Assembly: GCF_003946115.1 (NCBI RefSeq)
Contig: NZ_RHOH01000001.1
Coordinates: forward strand, 124,001-188,000
DNA from: Lacticaseibacillus daqingensis
GTDB lineage: Bacteria; Bacillota; Bacilli; Lactobacillales; Lactobacillaceae
Direction of reading: 5' to 3'
Length of the DNA: 64,000 nucleotides
Shown here: one piece after another, positions 33,684-41,347 of the stretch
Numbering within the stretch: position 1 is the stretch's first letter
Layout of the letters: every line of letters begins with the position of its first letter
Translations under genes and position numbers: made by a program
Notes under the pieces: model-generated
What the model was told of the DNA's origin: nothing
Database searches by the model: none
What the model saw: the letters and a program-made list of their open reading frames with translations, nothing else

Positions 33684-34862
33684 ATGGACAAAATTGACTT
33701 TGACACGGTGGTGGACCGTTACGGGACTTACTCCACCCAGTGGGATTACGTGCAGGACCGGTTTGGCCAGGCCGACCTGCTGCCGTTCACCATCTCTGAC
33801 ATGGATTTCAAGGCACCGAGCAGCGTCGGGACCGTGCTGCGCACCGCAGCTGAACGCGGCGTGTTCGGGTACACGCGCTGGAACCACGCGGACTTCAAGG
33901 GCGCCATTCAAAACTGGTTTCTGCAGCGATACGCCGCTACCATTGCCCAGGACTGGGTGGTTTACAGCCCAAGCGTCATCTTTAGCCTCGCCAAGCTGGT
34001 CGACCAGTTCAGCCGGCCGGGTGCCAAGGTGGTGACGCTGAGCCCCTGCTACGATGCGTTCATCGCCACCATTGAAGCCAACGACCGCCAGCTGATCCAG
34101 CTGGATATCTCCGCGGGCTTTACGCTTGAGGCGCTTGAGGCCGTTTTTGCCCGGGAGCACCCCGCCGTGTTCGTGCTGTGCAACCCGCACAATCCGCTGG
34201 GGATCGCGTGGACGCACGCGCAGTTGCAGGGGATGGTGACCCTGTGCAACGCGTACCACGTGGCCATCATCAGCGATGAGATCCACCTGGATATTCTGCG
34301 GGCCGGTGTTCAGCCGCACACGCTGGCGGCCTATTTTAACCGCTTGACGGTGCCTTGCGCCGTGCTTTCGTCCGCCAGCAAGGCCTTCAACATTCCGGCG
34401 CTGGGCTGTTCGTACGGCCTGATCCCGGATGAGCGGCAGCGGCTCGAGTTTTTGTACACGCTCAAGCAACGCAACGCGCTGTCATCCGTGCCGTACCTCG
34501 GCATGCTGGCCACCATGACCTGCTACAACCACGAGGCGGCCTGGCTGGATCAGCTGAACGCCTACCTGGACGCGAACTTCACGTTCATGACGCAATTCCT
34601 GGCCACGCGGTTGAACTACGCCTACACCGTGCCGCACGCCACCTACCTCGCGTGGCTGGACATCCGGCCGCTGGGCGTCGACATGGCCGCGCTCCAAGCC
34701 GAGCTCGTTGACCACCAGCAAGTCGCCATCATGGATGGCCGCGTGTACGGCAAAGGCGGCGCCAACCACCTGCGGTTCAACCTGGGCGCGCCACGAACCA
34801 AAGTGGTCGACGGGCTGAACCGACTGCGTCGAGCCGTTGACCAGTTGACCCAAGAAAAGTGA
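33684..34862 (+). CDS. MalY/PatB-type PLP-dependent C-S beta-lyase
   Basis: This 392-residue fold-type I PLP enzyme has the MalY/PatB signature (LPFTISDMDFKAPSSV near residue 34, CNPHNPLGIAWT, SDEIHLDI). The PLP lysine lies in SSASKAFNIPALGCSYG. Family members cleave cystathionine, cysteine conjugates or related thioethers by beta-elimination to pyruvate, ammonia and a thiol; some act as aminotransferases. It follows the Xaa-Pro peptidase by 9 nt and precedes ridA, whose product removes the reactive enamine/imine such lyases make. This makes a conjugate-cleaving role plausible. Confidence 0.87.
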   Translation: MDKIDFDTVVDRYGTYSTQWDYVQDRFGQADLLPFTISDMDFKAPSSVGTVLRTAAERGVFGYTRWNHADFKGAIQNWFLQRYAATIAQDWVVYSPSVIFSLAKLVDQFSRPGAKVVTLSPCYDAFIATIEANDRQLIQLDISAGFTLEALEAVFAREHPAVFVLCNPHNPLGIAWTHAQLQGMVTLCNAYHVAIISDEIHLDILRAGVQPHTLAAYFNRLTVPCAVLSSASKAFNIPALGCSYGLIPDERQRLEFLYTLKQRNALSSVPYLGMLATMTCYNHEAAWLDQLNAYLDANFTFMTQFLATRLNYAYTVPHATYLAWLDIRPLGVDMAALQAELVDHQQVAIMDGRVYGKGGANHLRFNLGAPRTKVVDGLNRLRRAVDQLTQEK

Positions 34863-34873
34863 GGAAGAGGCAT

Positions 34874-35239
34874 ATGAAGACGATCTACACAGACGCGGCC
34901 CCGGCACCCATCGGCCCGTACTCCCAAGCCAAGCAAGTTGGAGACCTGTTGTTCATCTCGGGCCAGATCGGGCTCGACCCGGCCACCGGGCAGCTGGTGG
35001 CCGGCGGGATCGAAGCCCAGACCCGCCAAGTGCTGGCCAACATTGAAGCGATTCTCAAGGCGGCAGGCAAGACCTTTGACGATGTGGTCAAAACCACCTG
35101 CCTGCTGCGGCAGATCGATGATTTTGCCGCATTCAACGCCATTTACGCCACAGCGATGGTCAGCAACCCGGCCCGGGCCACGTTTGCGGCGGTGTTGCCG
35201 GCCGATGCGCGGGTGGAGGTTGAGGTGATTGCCCAATAG
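34874..35239 (+). CDS. ridA: RidA-family enamine/imine deaminase
   Basis: This 121-residue RidA/YjgF protein has the family start IYTDAAPAPIGPYSQAKQ and the C-terminal region FAAVLPADARVEVEVIA; the residues around NPARATF match the active-site Arg. RidA hydrolyses 2-aminoacrylate-type imines released by PLP lyases and dehydratases. It is the last gene of the operon, directly after the C-S lyase. ATG 34874 follows GAGGAAGAGG; a longer GTG-started form inside the previous gene is unlikely. Confidence 0.93.
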   Translation: MKTIYTDAAPAPIGPYSQAKQVGDLLFISGQIGLDPATGQLVAGGIEAQTRQVLANIEAILKAAGKTFDDVVKTTCLLRQIDDFAAFNAIYATAMVSNPARATFAAVLPADARVEVEVIAQ

Positions 35240-35300
35240 GACGATGATGGCACCAGGCTTGTGCCATCGGGGGCACCGCAGCGTGGCGGTGAACCGGGGA

Positions 35301-35316
35301 TGTTTCACGTGAAACA
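35301..35316. promoter_or_regulatory. parS: parS-type ParB/Spo0J binding site
   Basis: TGTTTCACGTGAAACA is a perfect 16-bp palindrome matching the Firmicute parS consensus at every position. It lies in the intergenic region between ridA and the small gene at 35440. Confidence 0.9.
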
Positions 35317-35439
35317 GGCGGCGTGCATACTGGTGTGACACGTGAGTCACCAGAGCAATCGGTTGCGGCGCGCGATACGATTTCGCTAGACTGAAGTTAG
35401 GGAGGCGTGTGGCTTCCCGTGAGCGAAGGAGGCACAGTG

Positions 35440-35694
35440 ATGACGACAATGTTACCCCCAGAGGAGCGCACCGGGATCCCCGGCGGCACACTGATCACGA
35501 AGACGCCGGAAGAAGGCCGACAGCTGGCGATGCTGATCGCACGCCATACCATTCACCAGATTCAGCCTGACCTTGATGTCTTGAAGGCGGGACGGCCGGA
35601 TTACACCAGCGATGCGCGGGCCCTGACCGCCGCCGGGCAAGTGGTCGCGATCGAGTTTCAGACGATTGCAGCCGCGAACAACTACTGGCGCTGA
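35440..35694 (+). CDS. Small hypothetical protein
   Basis: This 84-residue protein begins MTTMLPPEERTGIPGG at ATG 35440, which has AAGGAGG at 7 nt; longer GTG-started forms are less likely. It has no membrane segment, signal peptide or recognisable motif, and is moderately rich in Ala, Thr and Gln. It stands alone: a parS site lies upstream and a terminator follows at once. I cannot assign a function. Confidence 0.65.
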   Translation: MTTMLPPEERTGIPGGTLITKTPEEGRQLAMLIARHTIHQIQPDLDVLKAGRPDYTSDARALTAAGQVVAIEFQTIAAANNYWR

Positions 35695-35701
35695 GCGAAT
35701 T

Positions 35702-35730
35702 GCCGCACGCAGTCGGGTGCGGCTTTTTTT
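35702..35730 (+). terminator. Rho-independent terminator after the 35440 gene
   Basis: GCCGCAC pairs with GTGCGGC over an 8-nt loop, followed by seven T, 8 nt after the stop. Confidence 0.88.
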
Positions 35731-35867
35731 ATCGCCAGTTCGCGGGCGGCAAAGAAGTCAGAACGCGGTTAAAAAGTCGGCCTCAATGCGCTCACGCACG
35801 GGTGCGCCGGTATTGTATGCTAGTAGTATCAGCGCAGATCAGCGCGACAACCATAGGAGGGCTCACG

Positions 35868-36152
35868 ATGATTGAATACTACCTGATCAATAAGCAGGAC
35901 TACTTTGCGGCCGGTTACACGATCAGCCGCGGCCAGGCGTATGTCGACACGACCGGCGGCCTGAAAACGGCGGCCAGCGTCAAGGCCGCCACCGCGGCGG
36001 CCGCAAAGGCCTCGCTCTACGCGCAGGTGCTCGCGACACCGGCCGCGCAAAGCGAGCGCACGACGCTGACGGCGGTTGATGAAGCGCGGCTGACGGCCAA
36101 GCTGGACGCGGATTTTGAAGTGATCGGCACGGCCGATTTAGCTAGTTGCTAG
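35868..36152 (+). CDS. Small hypothetical protein, Ala-rich
   Basis: This 94-residue protein starts MIEYYLINKQDYFAAGYTIS at ATG 35868 with AGGAGGG upstream. It is rich in Ala and Thr in the middle (a likely helix, ASVKAATAAAAKASLYAQV) and ends DLASC. No signal peptide, membrane segment or known domain is seen. It lies 14 nt before the cysteine-rich small gene, so the two are probably co-transcribed. Confidence 0.65.
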   Translation: MIEYYLINKQDYFAAGYTISRGQAYVDTTGGLKTAASVKAATAAAAKASLYAQVLATPAAQSERTTLTAVDEARLTAKLDADFEVIGTADLASC

Positions 36153-36165
36153 GGGGACAAGTGCG

Positions 36166-36336
36166 ATGACAGAAGACCAGAAACCACAGACGACCCAAGA
36201 CGACAACCCGTTTTGCCACCACGGCATGACGTGCGCGCCGGGCTGCGGCTGCGCAGACGCAGCCGGTAAGTGCCCGTGCGCGATGATCTCGGAGCGGCGG
36301 TGCACGTGTAACGGACTGTGCGGGGTCAAAATGTAA
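36166..36336 (+). CDS. Cysteine-rich 56-residue protein, metallothionein-like
   Basis: A short frame starting at ATG 36166 (AGGGGGA upstream) encodes 56 residues with nine Cys, mostly in CxC or CxxxC spacing (CAPGCGC, CPC, CTC, C), and an adjacent His pair (FCHHG). Such Cys density in a small cytoplasmic protein suggests Zn, Cu or Cd binding, as in bacterial metallothioneins, though I do not recognise the exact family. The N-terminal 16 residues are polar and probably disordered. It follows a small Ala-rich gene and is closed by a strong terminator. Confidence 0.65.
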   Translation: MTEDQKPQTTQDDNPFCHHGMTCAPGCGCADAAGKCPCAMISERRCTCNGLCGVKM

Positions 36337-36347
36337 ACGAGTACGCG

Positions 36348-36395
36348 AAAGAAGACGCGCTGCGGGGGGATCCCGGGGCACGTCTTCTTTTTTTT
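36348..36395 (+). terminator. Rho-independent terminator after the cysteine-rich gene
   Basis: AAAGAAGACG (36348-36357) pairs with CGTCTTCTTT (36381-36390) and is followed by further T. It also lies between convergent genes and may serve the minus-strand AraC gene. Confidence 0.85.
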
Positions 36396-36431
36396 GTTTA
36401 ACGGGACGTTTAATATCTTCTGGTCGTCGAA

Positions 36432-37448
36432 CTAGAACCGCTGAATCGTCTGGGTAAGGTCGGCCTCGGTTTTCGCCGCATCACGCTCCTGCTTGGGGGA
36501 GTGGCCGAAGCGGGCCTGAAACTTGTGGTAGAAAAAGCTGGTGTTGCTGATGCCCACGCGCTGCGCGATTTCGCTCACCGGGAGCACCGTGACGCGAATG
36601 AGCTCATTGGCGCGGATGAGCCGCTCCTCGGTCACGGTTTCCCGGAAGGTTTTCCCGACTTCCTTCTTGAACAGGTTGCCGAGGTAATTCTTGTTGTAGC
36701 AGTAGTGATCGGCAAGCTGTTCGAGGGAGACATCGCGGTAGTTGCGCTTGATGTCTTCGAGCATTTTGATGGCGATCGATTGCGTTTTGGTTTCAGGGGC
36801 CGGGGTGACGCGATAATTGCGCACGAGGCGGGCCAGCAGCACGGTGAGCTCGGCAGAAATGATTTGCTCGGAGAAGTCGCGTTTGCGGTAGTATTCCTCG
36901 ATCAAGGAGTCGATGGAGCCCTGAATGGCCTCATCGTCGTGCTGGCGAAAGATCACATGGAGCAGGGGGTCGGTTTTGGCCGGCAGCCGGTTGAGCAGGA
37001 AATCGTACAGCACGCTTTGCTTACTTTGAATCTGATTGATCAGATCAAAGGAGAGGTTGCGATCGCGGAACAGAATGTTGATCAAAAGGTCGTTCTCGCC
37101 GATGGCGGCGATGCTGTGCTTGCTGCCGACGTCGAGCAGCAAGATATCGCCTTGATGAAGGGTGAGGGCCTGCCCGTCGACCACCTCGGCGGCTTGGCCA
37201 CGGAGCATGTAGTTGATCTCGAGGAATTGGTGTTGGTGCAGGGGGTACGCGGCAAAGCGGTTATGTTTGCTGATGTACACGGGGCTGCCGCGGAAGAAGT
37301 AGTCATTCAAAACCGGCATCTGAGTTGAGGTGGTTTGGGTGAGATCAAGCGCATCCGGGGGAATGTCGTCACAGACGATCCGGTTTCGCTGCTGATACTG
37401 CTCGATTGGGGTTAGCGTTGCGAGCTCGCGCATCAAGGTGATGTCCAT
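36432..37448 (-). CDS. AraC-family transcriptional regulator of the rhamnose locus
   Basis: This 338-residue regulator has an N-terminal cupin-type ligand-binding domain (HNRFAAYPLHQHQFLEINYML, about residues 62-82). The C-terminal AraC DNA-binding domain has two helix-turn-helix units (SLEQLADHYCYNKNYLGNLFKKEVG and VSEIAQRVGISNTSFFYHKFQARFG). It is divergent from rhaB and is probably the L-rhamnose-responsive activator, like RhaR/RhaS in role. A GTCATTGT motif shared by the rhaB and GH78 promoters is a candidate binding half-site. Confidence 0.85.
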   Translation of the reverse strand: MDITLMRELATLTPIEQYQQRNRIVCDDIPPDALDLTQTTSTQMPVLNDYFFRGSPVYISKHNRFAAYPLHQHQFLEINYMLRGQAAEVVDGQALTLHQGDILLLDVGSKHSIAAIGENDLLINILFRDRNLSFDLINQIQSKQSVLYDFLLNRLPAKTDPLLHVIFRQHDDEAIQGSIDSLIEEYYRKRDFSEQIISAELTVLLARLVRNYRVTPAPETKTQSIAIKMLEDIKRNYRDVSLEQLADHYCYNKNYLGNLFKKEVGKTFRETVTEERLIRANELIRVTVLPVSEIAQRVGISNTSFFYHKFQARFGHSPKQERDAAKTEADLTQTIQRF

Positions 37449-37489
37449 GGGCGCCTCCTGTGAAAATGATCCTTTTTTGCCGCGGATCT

Positions 37490-37521
37490 GTCATTGTGAC
37501 CGGACGTTGAAAACGGTTTAA
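37490..37521 (+). promoter_or_regulatory. rhaB upstream region: shared GTCATTGT element and cre site
   Basis: GTCATTGT (37490-37497) is followed after 8 nt by GTTGAAAACG (37506-37515). The cre-like TGAAAACGGTTTAA (37508-37521) matches the CcpA consensus at 13 of 14 positions. The same two elements, 7 nt apart, occur at 41261-41285 before the rhamnosidase gene. Confidence 0.6.
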
Positions 37522-37572
37522 TAATAATGATTTCACAAAGTAAAGTCAAGATAGGCGAAGGATGGTGACGGC

Positions 37573-39045
37573 ATGAAACCCTGGGTAGCGGTTGATATTG
37601 GGGCGTCAAGCGGCCGCGTAGTGCTCGGAACACTCGTAGCCGGCCGACTGCAGCTGAAGGAAGTGAGCCGCTTTAGCAACCAGTTCGCGCATCAGGCCGG
37701 GCACGACCGATGGCTGGTGGACCGGCTAGTTGATGAAATTTTGCGTGGCTTGGCCGAAGTGCGCGCGCTGGGTTACGACGAGGTGACGCTAGGGATCGAC
37801 ACTTGGGCCGTGGATTACGTGCTGGTCGATCGGCAGGGCCAAAAACTGGCCGATCCGGTTTGCTACCGGGATGCGCGCACGGATCGGGCCATTGAGGCCC
37901 TCACGACAGAGGTGCCTAAGGCGGTCCTTTACGAAAAAACCGGCATTCAGTTTCAGCAGTTCAATACGCTGTACCAGCTGTACCGCGAAGATCAGGCGCT
38001 GCTCGCCGATGCGGCAAAGATCATGCTGATCCCTGATTACCTCGGCTACGTGCTGACGGGCCAAGCGGTCAGCGAGGTGACCAACGCCTCAACGACCCAG
38101 ATGCTGAACCTTCGGCAGTCACTGTTTGACTCGGAGTTGCTTGAGCGACTCCACGTGCGTCCCGATCAGTTCGCCCCCTTGGTGGATGCGGGGACGGTCT
38201 TGGGGCCGATCCGGCCCGAACTGGTGGCCGCGTATGGGCTGCCGGCCACAACGGTGATCACGGTGGCGACGCACGATACCGCCAGCGCAGTGGTGGGCAC
38301 GCCGGCTGCCGGGGATAACTGGGCGTTTCTCAGCTCCGGGACCTGGTCATTGATCGGCCGCGAACTGACGGCACCGAACACGGGCACGGCGGCCTTTCAC
38401 GCGAATTACACGAATGAATGGGGCGCGTTCGGCACCTACCGCTTTTTGAAAAATATCGCCGGGCTGTGGATGGTCCAGTGCTTGCGGCGCGAATGTGCGC
38501 CGCAGCAAGACTTTGCCACGCTGGCGCAGCAGGCCGACCAGGAGCAGCCGTTCCGGACGCTGCTGGATCTGAGTGATCCGCGTTTTGTTAATCCGGCGCG
38601 CATGCAAACCGCGATCCAGCGTTTTGCGCGAGAAAGCGGGCAACCGGTGCCGCAGACGCTGGCGCAGCTGGCGCGAAGCGTGTACGACAGCCTGGCCCTC
38701 ACCTACGCGGCCGCCGTGACCGAGTTAAAAGTGTTGGTGCCGGCGCCGCTCACCCAGCTGTGGGTGGTGGGCGGCGGCGCCAATCTGCAGGCGCTCAATC
38801 AGGTCACGGCGGACCTGACTGGGCTGACCGTGTGGGCAGGGCCAACAGAAGCGACCGCCCTGGGCAACATTGCCGTGCAGATGATGACGACCGGCGCGGT
38901 TGCTACCCTCACCGCGGCCCGAGCGCTGATCCGGGCGACCTTTCCGCCGACGCAGTTCGGCCCGCAGCGCGACCTAGCGGCAACGCAACAGCAGTACCAG
39001 AATTTTTTGACTAATTGGAGGCAGTCTCGTGACGCAGCAAAATGA
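37573..39045 (+). CDS. rhaB: Rhamnulokinase
   Basis: This 490-residue FGGY-family kinase phosphorylates L-rhamnulose to rhamnulose 1-phosphate. The N-terminal VAVDIGASSGRVVLG is the ATP-site phosphate motif of rhamnulokinases, with GIDTWAVDYVLVD and, in the C-terminal half, FLSSGTWSLIG and VVGGGANLQALNQ. It is the first gene of the rhamnose operon, and its last 17 bases overlap rhaA. Start ATG 37573 has GAAGGATGG upstream. Confidence 0.95.
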   Translation: MKPWVAVDIGASSGRVVLGTLVAGRLQLKEVSRFSNQFAHQAGHDRWLVDRLVDEILRGLAEVRALGYDEVTLGIDTWAVDYVLVDRQGQKLADPVCYRDARTDRAIEALTTEVPKAVLYEKTGIQFQQFNTLYQLYREDQALLADAAKIMLIPDYLGYVLTGQAVSEVTNASTTQMLNLRQSLFDSELLERLHVRPDQFAPLVDAGTVLGPIRPELVAAYGLPATTVITVATHDTASAVVGTPAAGDNWAFLSSGTWSLIGRELTAPNTGTAAFHANYTNEWGAFGTYRFLKNIAGLWMVQCLRRECAPQQDFATLAQQADQEQPFRTLLDLSDPRFVNPARMQTAIQRFARESGQPVPQTLAQLARSVYDSLALTYAAAVTELKVLVPAPLTQLWVVGGGANLQALNQVTADLTGLTVWAGPTEATALGNIAVQMMTTGAVATLTAARALIRATFPPTQFGPQRDLAATQQQYQNFLTNWRQSRDAAK

Positions 39046-40297
39046 AATTGAGCAAGCATATGATTTGGCTCGGGAACAGTACCAGCGCATCGGAGTGGAC
39101 ACCGATCAGGCGATGGCCAGACTTGCGCAGTGCAGCCTCGCGTTGCATTGCTGGCAGGGGGATGATGTTCAGGGCTTCTTGACCCCGGACCAGCCACTGA
39201 GCGGCGGAATTGCCGTGTCGGGGCAGTACCCAGGGCGCGCGCGCACCCCGGCGGAGTTGGCAGCCGACCTGGCGCAAGCCCTCAAGCTGATCCCCGGGCA
39301 TCAGCATAAGGTGGCCCTGCACGCGATGTACGCGGTCGTACCTAAGCCGGTGGACGTGAATGACGTTGAACCCGAAGACTTTGATTTTTGGATCGACTGG
39401 GCGCTGGCACAGGGCGTGGGGCTCGACTTCAACGGCACCTTCATGGCGAACACGATGATGAAAGACAACCTGACGCTGACCTCGCCGGACCCTGCGGTGC
39501 GCGCGTACTGGATCGCGCACGGTAAGCTTGCGCGGCGCATTGCCGATTACATGGGGCAACGGTTGGGGCAGCAGGTCATCAACAACCTCTGGATCCCCGA
39601 TGGGTCAAAGGACAATCCGATCAGCAAGCGCGGCCCGCGTGAACGGTTACTGACTGCGCTGGATGAAATCGAGGCGACCCCTTATCCTGAGGCGCACACG
39701 ATCGACGCTTTTGAAGGCAAGCTGTTTGGCACCGGGATCGAGTCCTACACGGCCGGGTCGCACCTATTTTATAACAATTACGCGTTGACCCGCGGTAAAC
39801 TGTGGACGATCGACGCAGGCCACTGGCACCCAACGGAGGATGTTTCGGATAAGTTCAGCGCGGTCTTGCCGTTTGCAAGTAAGGGGCTGTACATGCACGT
39901 TTCCCGACCGGTGCGATGGGATTCGGATCACGTGGTCATCCTTGACGATGCGCTGATGAATATCGCGCACAGTCTGGTGCGCGATGATTACCTGAGCCGG
40001 GTTCACCTGGGGCTGGACTTCTTTGACGCGACCATCAACCGGATCGCCGCTTGGGTGGTGGGGGCGCGGGCGATGCAACAAGCGTTGCTGCAGGCGTTGC
40101 TTGAGCCGACTGAGGCACTCGCGCAGGCGGAGCGCGCAGGCGATTTCACCACGCGGTTGGTGACGACCGAGGGGCTGAAGAGTTATCCGTTTGGCGCCGT
40201 CTGGGATAAGTTCTGCGCGGATCAAGGCGTTCCGGTGGGGCTGACATGGCTCAGCACGGTGCGCGCGTACGAGCAGCAGGTTTTGGCGAAACGGTAG
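39029..40297 (+). CDS. rhaA: L-rhamnose isomerase
   Basis: This 422-residue TIM-barrel isomerase converts L-rhamnose to L-rhamnulose. Its length matches the family, with conserved LHCWQGDDVQGF and WIPDGSKDNPISKRGPRERL near the N-terminus and middle. Metal-binding acids and histidines lie in the later barrel strands (IDAGHWHPTEDVSDKF, HVSRPVRWDSDHVV). It overlaps rhaB by 17 nt, the ribosome site TTGGAGG lying in rhaB. I see no rhamnose mutarotase gene nearby. Confidence 0.96.
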   Translation: MTQQNEIEQAYDLAREQYQRIGVDTDQAMARLAQCSLALHCWQGDDVQGFLTPDQPLSGGIAVSGQYPGRARTPAELAADLAQALKLIPGHQHKVALHAMYAVVPKPVDVNDVEPEDFDFWIDWALAQGVGLDFNGTFMANTMMKDNLTLTSPDPAVRAYWIAHGKLARRIADYMGQRLGQQVINNLWIPDGSKDNPISKRGPRERLLTALDEIEATPYPEAHTIDAFEGKLFGTGIESYTAGSHLFYNNYALTRGKLWTIDAGHWHPTEDVSDKFSAVLPFASKGLYMHVSRPVRWDSDHVVILDDALMNIAHSLVRDDYLSRVHLGLDFFDATINRIAAWVVGARAMQQALLQALLEPTEALAQAERAGDFTTRLVTTEGLKSYPFGAVWDKFCADQGVPVGLTWLSTVRAYEQQVLAKR

Positions 40298-40309
40298 GAA
40301 AAAGGGGTA

Positions 40310-41194
40310 ATGATGATGACACCATGTAGTTTTGATCCGGAGTTTGACCGCCAGTTTGTGACATCGCCTTATGTGCGGCAGTTGCAACAGGTGACCCAGA
40401 ACCTTTACCGCCACGGCTGGGATGAGCGAAACGGCGGCAACGTCAGCATTTTGCTGCACCCCGAGGAAGTCGCGGGCTTTGCAGACGTTGCCGCAACAGG
40501 GCGGCAGGTGCCCCTGGGCTTTGACGCGCAGGCGCTGGCGGGACAGTATTTCCTGGTGACCGGGACGGGGCGCTACTTTAAGAACGTTCAGGATTTCCCC
40601 GCCCGTGATGCCGGCTTGGTGCGGATCAGCGCCACGGGCACAACCGGTGAAATTGTCTGGGGGTTCACGGACGGGGGGTTTCCCACCAGTGAATTGCCAA
40701 CGCACCTGATGACGCACGCGCAGCGGTTGCAACAGGATCCGACGCACCGGGTCGTGATGCACTGCCACCCGACCAACCTGATCGCGATGAGCTTCACGGT
40801 GCCGCTGGACGAGTGCACCTTGACACGGATCCTGTGGAAAATGCAGGCGGAATCGCTCGTGGTTTTCCCCGAAGGCGTTGGCGTGTTGCCATACATGACC
40901 CCGGGCACCAATGCGATCGGTGAGGCGACGGCGGCCAAGATGGCCACCTTCAGGCTGGTCTTGTGGGCGCAGCACGGGCTGTTCGGCACCGGGTGCAGTG
41001 TGGATGAAGCGTTTGGGTTAATTGAAACGGCAGAGAAGGCGGCACAGATTTACACCACCATCTGTGCGCAAGGCGGGCGGTGTCTGGCGGAGATCACGGA
41101 TCGCGAGCTTCAGGCGCTTGCCACGCGCTTTGGCATCACACCGGACCCGCGCTTCATGGTCGGTGCGGCGCTGCAGCAGTTGCCCCTGGCGTGA
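40310..41194 (+). CDS. rhaD: Rhamnulose-1-phosphate aldolase
   Basis: This class II aldolase of about 293 residues splits rhamnulose 1-phosphate to dihydroxyacetone phosphate and L-lactaldehyde. The zinc-binding HxH lies in VVMHCHPTNLIAMSF, and the general region NGGNVSILL near residue 43 is typical. Three successive ATG codons (40310, 40313, 40316) follow AAAGGGG, the last with the best spacing. It completes the rhaBAD pathway. No lactaldehyde reductase is encoded in the window. Confidence 0.95.
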   Translation: MMMTPCSFDPEFDRQFVTSPYVRQLQQVTQNLYRHGWDERNGGNVSILLHPEEVAGFADVAATGRQVPLGFDAQALAGQYFLVTGTGRYFKNVQDFPARDAGLVRISATGTTGEIVWGFTDGGFPTSELPTHLMTHAQRLQQDPTHRVVMHCHPTNLIAMSFTVPLDECTLTRILWKMQAESLVVFPEGVGVLPYMTPGTNAIGEATAAKMATFRLVLWAQHGLFGTGCSVDEAFGLIETAEKAAQIYTTICAQGGRCLAEITDRELQALATRFGITPDPRFMVGAALQQLPLA

Positions 41195-41260
41195 AAATTT
41201 CACAGAATGTGATGTGCTCGACGAGGACCTGTGGTTTTGTTCTAATCCATCTTGAATTTT

Positions 41261-41291
41261 GTCATTGTTGGCTTTGTTGAAAACGCTTAAC
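41261..41291 (+). promoter_or_regulatory. Rhamnosidase upstream region: GTCATTGT element and cre-like site
   Basis: GTCATTGT (41261-41268) and GTTGAAAACG (41276-41285) repeat the layout upstream of rhaB with one nucleotide less spacing. TGAAAACGCTTAAC (41278-41291) matches the cre consensus at 12 of 14 positions. This suggests control by the AraC-type regulator and CcpA. Confidence 0.55.
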
Positions 41292-41347
41292 TTTGGTAGC
41301 GTAGAGGGTTGCAACGACAGACTTCTGCAGCGTCTGTTGAGAAAGGG

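Noticed and set aside
33168-34469. Long minus-strand open frame opposite the peptidase and C-S lyase genes
   Set aside because: It lies antisense to two well-supported genes with clear motifs; its composition (His/Arg/Val-rich) is that of a shadow frame in GC-rich DNA.
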